Source: CAYYWP01 sp050176585 (lineage in GTDB: Bacteria > Desulfobacterota > Binatia > HRBIN30 > CADEER01). Taken from it: a stretch of DNA of 64,000 nt. Position numbers and translations under genes: made by a program. Positions 60,383 through 64,000 of this stretch are shown here, piece by piece. The stretch is taken from the NCBI GenBank assembly GCA_050176585.1, contig JBFXHX010000002.1, positions 137,605 to 201,604 of the forward strand, in the 5' to 3' direction. Position 1 is the stretch's first letter. The number at the start of each line of letters is the position of its first letter. The notes under the pieces were generated by a model. The model was not told where the DNA came from. It saw only the letters and a program-made list of their open reading frames with translations, and did no database searches.

Positions 60383-61159
60383 ATGGCTGCTGAACGGCCC
60401 TGGAGAGCAGGCTTGCAGCGCTTGCCGAGCTTCGGTCCGGAATTCTCGATCGTTCCGGAACGCACGGCGCTGCTGATCATCGACATGCAGTACTTGGACG
60501 CGCACCGCAGTTACGGCTTGGGCAAGGTCCTGCTGGCGAAATACCCGGATGTCGGCCGTTATTACATCCACCGACTGGAACAGCTCGTCGTGCCCAACCA
60601 GCTCGCCCTGCTCGGCTTCTTCCGCGAGCACGCGTTGCGCATCGTGCACATCACCGTGGGCGCGCATCTGCCGGATAACAGCGATTGGGTGCCGTTGCGC
60701 CGCGAAGCGGATGAACGCGTCGAGCGCGAAACCGGCACGCGCCCGGCGGTGTATCCGATGGGATCGTTCGAACATTCGATTCTCGCAGAGCTGCAACCCG
60801 GACCGGGTGAGCTGGTCATCAACAAGGTGTCGCGCAGCGCGTTCACCTCGACCGGCATCGACCAGGTCCTGCGCAACATGAACCTGGACACGCTGATCGT
60901 CACCGGCGTGGCCACCAATTCGTGCGTGGAAATGACGTCGCGCGACGCCGCCGACCGCGGCTACAAATGCGTGATCGTCGACGACGCGTGCGCCACGTTG
61001 ACGCCGGACATGCACGATGCCGTGTTGAGGACCTTCGCGATGTTGTACGGCAAGGTACAAGACACCCAAGACGTGATCGAGGAGCTCCGGCGGGCGCTCC
61101 AGCGTCGACCGGCGGCCGGTCGTGGCCAGGGCGCTTCGGCAGCGAGGACACTGTCGTGA
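60383..61159 (+). CDS. Isochorismatase-family cysteine hydrolase
   Basis: 258 aa. The catalytic triad is visible as D34 (LLIIDMQ), K148 (VINKVSRSAF) and C181 (VTGVATNSCVEMTSRDA), with the usual non-proline cis bond before the Cys loop. Relatives hydrolyse amides such as N-carbamoyl compounds, nicotinamide, biuret or ureido acids. After a hydantoinase pair, an N-carbamoyl or amide product would be a logical substrate. AAGGA precedes ATG 60383, 84 nt after hyuB. Confidence 0.92.
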   Translation: MAAERPWRAGLQRLPSFGPEFSIVPERTALLIIDMQYLDAHRSYGLGKVLLAKYPDVGRYYIHRLEQLVVPNQLALLGFFREHALRIVHITVGAHLPDNSDWVPLRREADERVERETGTRPAVYPMGSFEHSILAELQPGPGELVINKVSRSAFTSTGIDQVLRNMNLDTLIVTGVATNSCVEMTSRDAADRGYKCVIVDDACATLTPDMHDAVLRTFAMLYGKVQDTQDVIEELRRALQRRPAAGRGQGASAARTLS

Positions 61160-61287
61160 GCTCGAGCTCTCCGACGACACCGTCTTCGTTCACGGGACCG
61201 GGTGTGTTTGCATCCGGGATGGCCGACAACGGCGCGGAGCGCGAATCCAGCAGCACCTTGCGCGTGGCAGTTCAGGAGGACTGAACC

Positions 61288-63669
61288 GTGAAATACATCG
61301 GACAATCAATTCCGGGGCTCAATAACCGCATTCTTGCCGCAGGCAAGGGTACGTTTGTCGACGATGTCGAGCTCCCCAATGCCGCTCATCTGGCGATGCT
61401 CCGCAGCCCGCATGCCAGCGCGGGGATTCGGTCGATCGACGTGAGTCGAGCGCGCGAGCTGCCCGGTGTGGTGCTGGTGCTGACGGGAGCAGACCTGCGC
61501 CAGGTGATGCCTCCCACTCCCTTGGCCGCGGATCCCGCCGTGCTCGGCGGGAACTCGGTCACCGTGTATCCGCTCGCGATCGATCGGGTGCGTTATGTCG
61601 GCGAGCCGGTCGTCGCCGTGATCGCGGATGACAAGTTCACCGCGCATGCCGCCTTGCAGAAGATCGACGTCGACTACGAACCCTTGCCGGTCGTCGTCGA
61701 CGCGCTGAAAGCGCTGGAGCCCGGAAGCCCGCTGGTCGAGCCGGATTGGGGCAACAACGTCCTCCTGCACAAGTCCTTTACCCGGGGCGACTTCGCCGCT
61801 GCGCTCGAGCGCGCCGACGGCGTGGTGGAGGGCACAGTCAAAGCGCAGCGCTATGGGGCGGTGCCGATCGAGCCTCGCTGTTACGCGGCGACCTACGATG
61901 CGTATCACGACGAGCTGACGATGTGGTCGTCCACGCAAATGCCGCATTCGGTGCGCGGGTACGTCGCATTGATATTGGGCATGCGCGAAACCAATGTGCG
62001 CGTGATTCAGCCGCACGTGGGCGGCAGCTTCGGGCTCAAAGTGCCACCGTTCCCCGAGGAAATGCTGGTGGCGTACCTCAGCCGCAGGTTGCAGCGGCCT
62101 GTGCGGTGGCTCGAAGAACGCGGCGAGCATCTGACGGTGTCCTCGCATTCGCGCGAGGAGATTCTGACCTTCACTGCCGGCTACCGCAGCGACGGCACGG
62201 TGATCGCCCTGGACGTCCGCGTAGTTGCCGACGTCGGCGCTCCGTCAGCGGTCGGCGGCTGGCCGATGTCGTTCGTATCGGCGTTCGTGATCCCGGGCGC
62301 ATACAAGATCGATGACTGCAACGTGCAGCTCTACTCGGTCGTGACGAACAAAGCTCCGTGGACCCCGTACCGTACATTCGGGAAGGACGGGGCGAACTAC
62401 GTGATGGACAGGATCATGGACAAGGTCGCGCGGGCATCGGGCCGTGACCGCGCCGAGGTCCGCACCCGGAACTTCGTTCCGCCCGACTTGTTTCCATTCC
62501 GTCAGGTCTCCGGCGCGGTGCTCGACAGCGGGAACTACGAAGCCGTGTGGAATCGGCTGCTCGAAACCGTCGATTACCGCGGCTTTCCCGAGCGGCAACG
62601 GGGCGCCAAGCAGAAGGGGCGGTACCTAGGCCTCGGCATCGCCTTCGAGCTCACGCCGGAGGGCGGCGCGATACCGCACTCTAGGTTGATTCAGGGCTAC
62701 GACGGCACGACCGTGCGCGTCAGCCCCGAGGGCCGCGTGACGGTACTCACTGGCGTGACATCGCCCGGCTCCGGAAACGAAACCGGCATCGCCCAGATCG
62801 TGGCCGACAAGTTGGGGGTCGATATCGCCGAGGTGCGGGTGATTCAGGGCGATACGCAGTCGTGCCCATTCGGGTTGGGGAACGGCAGCTCGCGCAGCGT
62901 GATGATGGGCGGTGGCGCCGCGGCGCTGGCCGCCGATGACCTGCGCGCGAAGATCCTCTCCGTCGCCGGCAAGATGTTGGAGGTGGCGCCGCACGACCTC
63001 CACGTCGAAGACGGCATCGTCCAGGTGAAGGGGGCGCCGGAGCGGAAGGTCACGGTCGCGAACGTCGCGGCCGAAATCTACCGCCACACGTATGGTCCGG
63101 CCGCCGAGGACGTCGAGCCGGGGCTCGAGATCACGCGCTACAGCCGCATCGGCAATCTGCATCATCAGCCGGAGCGCCACGGTGGCCATTTCAGCATGTA
63201 TCCCACCTGGCCGAACGGGGCCTGTGGGGTCGTGGTCGAGGTCGACCGCGATACTGGGCTGGTCAAGCTCCTGCGCTGCGTGTTCGTGCACGACTGCGGG
63301 ACCGTCATCAACCCCTTGCTGGTCGACGCCAATGTGCACGGTTCACTGGCGGCTGCATTCGGTGGAGCACTCTACGAACGGCACGTCTATGACGAGGCAG
63401 GGCAGTACCAAACGGCCACGTTCATGGATTACACGCTGCCGACCGCTGTCGAACTGCCGAGTCTCGAGCTCACCCACCTCTGCACTCCGTCGCCGTTTAC
63501 CGGTCTCGGCACGAAGGGCGCCGGCGAGTCTGGCATGAGCGCACCGATCACCGCCGTCATCAGCGCGGTCGAGAACGCCTTGTCCGACTTCAACGTCGTC
63601 ATCGACGAGACGCCGCTCACTCCTGACCGGGTGTGGAAAGCGATTCAGGACGGAATCGCCGCGAGGTGA
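61288..63669 (+). CDS. Xanthine dehydrogenase/CoxL-family molybdopterin-binding subunit
   Basis: 793 aa. N-terminal MKYIGQSIPGLNNRILAAGKG, the family ring VQPHVGGSFGLKVPPFPEE, the pterin segment GSSRSVMMGGGAAALAA and the catalytic Glu E747 in GTKGAGESG are present. The usual GAYRGAGRPE-like substrate loop reads TPYRTFGKDGANY, an uncommon variant. It hydroxylates a heterocycle or aldehyde with water as oxygen donor. No FAD or 2Fe-2S subunit is in the window. ATG 61288; an AGGAGGA lies upstream (61275-61281). It is followed by a close paralogue. Confidence 0.92.
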   Translation: MKYIGQSIPGLNNRILAAGKGTFVDDVELPNAAHLAMLRSPHASAGIRSIDVSRARELPGVVLVLTGADLRQVMPPTPLAADPAVLGGNSVTVYPLAIDRVRYVGEPVVAVIADDKFTAHAALQKIDVDYEPLPVVVDALKALEPGSPLVEPDWGNNVLLHKSFTRGDFAAALERADGVVEGTVKAQRYGAVPIEPRCYAATYDAYHDELTMWSSTQMPHSVRGYVALILGMRETNVRVIQPHVGGSFGLKVPPFPEEMLVAYLSRRLQRPVRWLEERGEHLTVSSHSREEILTFTAGYRSDGTVIALDVRVVADVGAPSAVGGWPMSFVSAFVIPGAYKIDDCNVQLYSVVTNKAPWTPYRTFGKDGANYVMDRIMDKVARASGRDRAEVRTRNFVPPDLFPFRQVSGAVLDSGNYEAVWNRLLETVDYRGFPERQRGAKQKGRYLGLGIAFELTPEGGAIPHSRLIQGYDGTTVRVSPEGRVTVLTGVTSPGSGNETGIAQIVADKLGVDIAEVRVIQGDTQSCPFGLGNGSSRSVMMGGGAAALAADDLRAKILSVAGKMLEVAPHDLHVEDGIVQVKGAPERKVTVANVAAEIYRHTYGPAAEDVEPGLEITRYSRIGNLHHQPERHGGHFSMYPTWPNGACGVVVEVDRDTGLVKLLRCVFVHDCGTVINPLLVDANVHGSLAAAFGGALYERHVYDEAGQYQTATFMDYTLPTAVELPSLELTHLCTPSPFTGLGTKGAGESGMSAPITAVISAVENALSDFNVVIDETPLTPDRVWKAIQDGIAAR

Positions 63670-63837
63670 CGCAACGCCCGGGTGTGGTCCCGGAATGGTC
63701 GACGCACTGTCGTACGAGGAAGGCGAAAAGCGCAGGACACGGCGGCGCGCTGAGCGCGCGCATGCCGTCGCAGGTACGCCCTCGCACGCGAACGACGCCG
63801 TCGCGCACGTCCACGGTAGAACCGCGAGTAGGACATC

Positions 63838-64000
63838 ATGAACTATATCGGTCAACGCATCCCGTCCGTCACCAATCGCGTGCTGGCCGCCGGCAAGGGC
63901 ACCTTCGTCGGCGATGTCCCCCTGGCGAACGGGACGACGCTGGCAATCTTGCGCAGCCCGCATGGGCATGCGCGCATTCGCTCCATCGACACCACGCGCG
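63838..64000 (+). CDS. Second molybdopterin-binding hydroxylase subunit (5' end only)
   Basis: The first 54 codons are visible before the window ends. MNYIGQRIPSVTNRVLAAGKG, TFVGDVPLANGTTLAILRSPHG and RIRSIDTTR match the start of the preceding gene residue by residue at most positions. A tandem duplication of the catalytic subunit is therefore evident. The ATG at 63838 has AGGA 7 nt upstream. Nothing can be said of its active site. Confidence 0.85.
   Translation, partial: MNYIGQRIPSVTNRVLAAGKGTFVGDVPLANGTTLAILRSPHGHARIRSIDTTR

Noticed and set aside
1..64000. CRISPR arrays, transposases, integrases, phage genes, rRNA
   Set aside because: No regularly spaced repeats and no recognisable proteins of these kinds were found on either strand.

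Overview
The window is GC-rich (roughly two thirds G+C), densely coding bacterial DNA. The organism is Gram-negative: it has an OmpA-family protein, an AsmA-like protein, an outer-membrane beta-barrel and a lipobox lipoprotein. The mix of DUF1329, luciferase-like (LLM) oxidoreductases, a Rieske oxygenase, hydantoinase A/B, acyl-CoA catabolism, Ku/LigD and secreted proteins carrying a recurrent CxxxCD EF-hand module resembles uncultured deltaproteobacteria-like lineages such as Binatota. This assignment is inference; the window has no rRNA or other taxonomic marker. A 100-N scaffold gap shows that the sequence is a draft assembly.

Layout. 0-5.4 kb: a truncated secreted sugar-dehydrogenase-like protein, dihydrolipoyl dehydrogenase, type II NADH dehydrogenase and a TIGR01777 protein. 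5.4-10 kb: a liu-type operon (carboxylase beta and alpha subunits, LiuC-like hydratase) for leucine or isoprenoid acyl-CoA breakdown. 10-13.2 kb: a DUF1614 membrane protein, a rhomboid protease and a MerR-TPR protein. 13.3-16.8 kb: divergent ku and ligD, a two-component NHEJ system. 17-23.3 kb: a probable zinc (or other transition metal) acquisition locus with a ZnuA-like binding protein, an outer-membrane barrel with a His-rich loop, two small Cys/His secreted proteins, and two secreted proteins that look like the Zur-repressed All3515 family but carry their two modules in opposite orders. 23.3-27.3 kb: a DASS transporter between two paralogous MFS transporters. 27.4-30.7 kb: DNA polymerase IV and an AsmA-like protein. 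31-35.3 kb: the OmpA-family gene with a clear terminator, then recR, ybaB and dnaX, the SRP RNA and tRNA-Ser(GGA). 35.3-39 kb: an RDD protein, an LLM oxidoreductase, a 13-residue-repeat peptide, and a secreted zincin with EF-hands plus its small overlapping partner. 39.3-44.9 kb: a B12-dependent acyl-CoA mutase operon (mutase, B12 subunit, acyl-CoA ligase, thiolase) ending in a decayed meaB remnant. 45-46 kb: a false gap between overlapping contigs, then a small secreted protein.

46-64 kb is a catabolic region: Rieske oxygenase, an ACPVC/DUF2243 membrane pair, alcohol dehydrogenase, LLM oxidoreductase, DUF1329, a GAF-AAA+-Fis sigma54 activator, and a quinone-oxidoreductase/hyuA/hyuB operon. 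That operon is preceded by a good -24/-12 promoter and two inverted repeats in enhancer position. An isochorismatase-family hydrolase and two tandem molybdopterin hydroxylase subunits follow, the second cut by the window edge.

The observations most worth following are the permuted All3515-like pair with its metal locus, the sigma54 circuit in front of hyuAB, and the unusual mutase operon with its broken chaperone gene. I saw no CRISPR array, insertion sequence, phage or replication origin.
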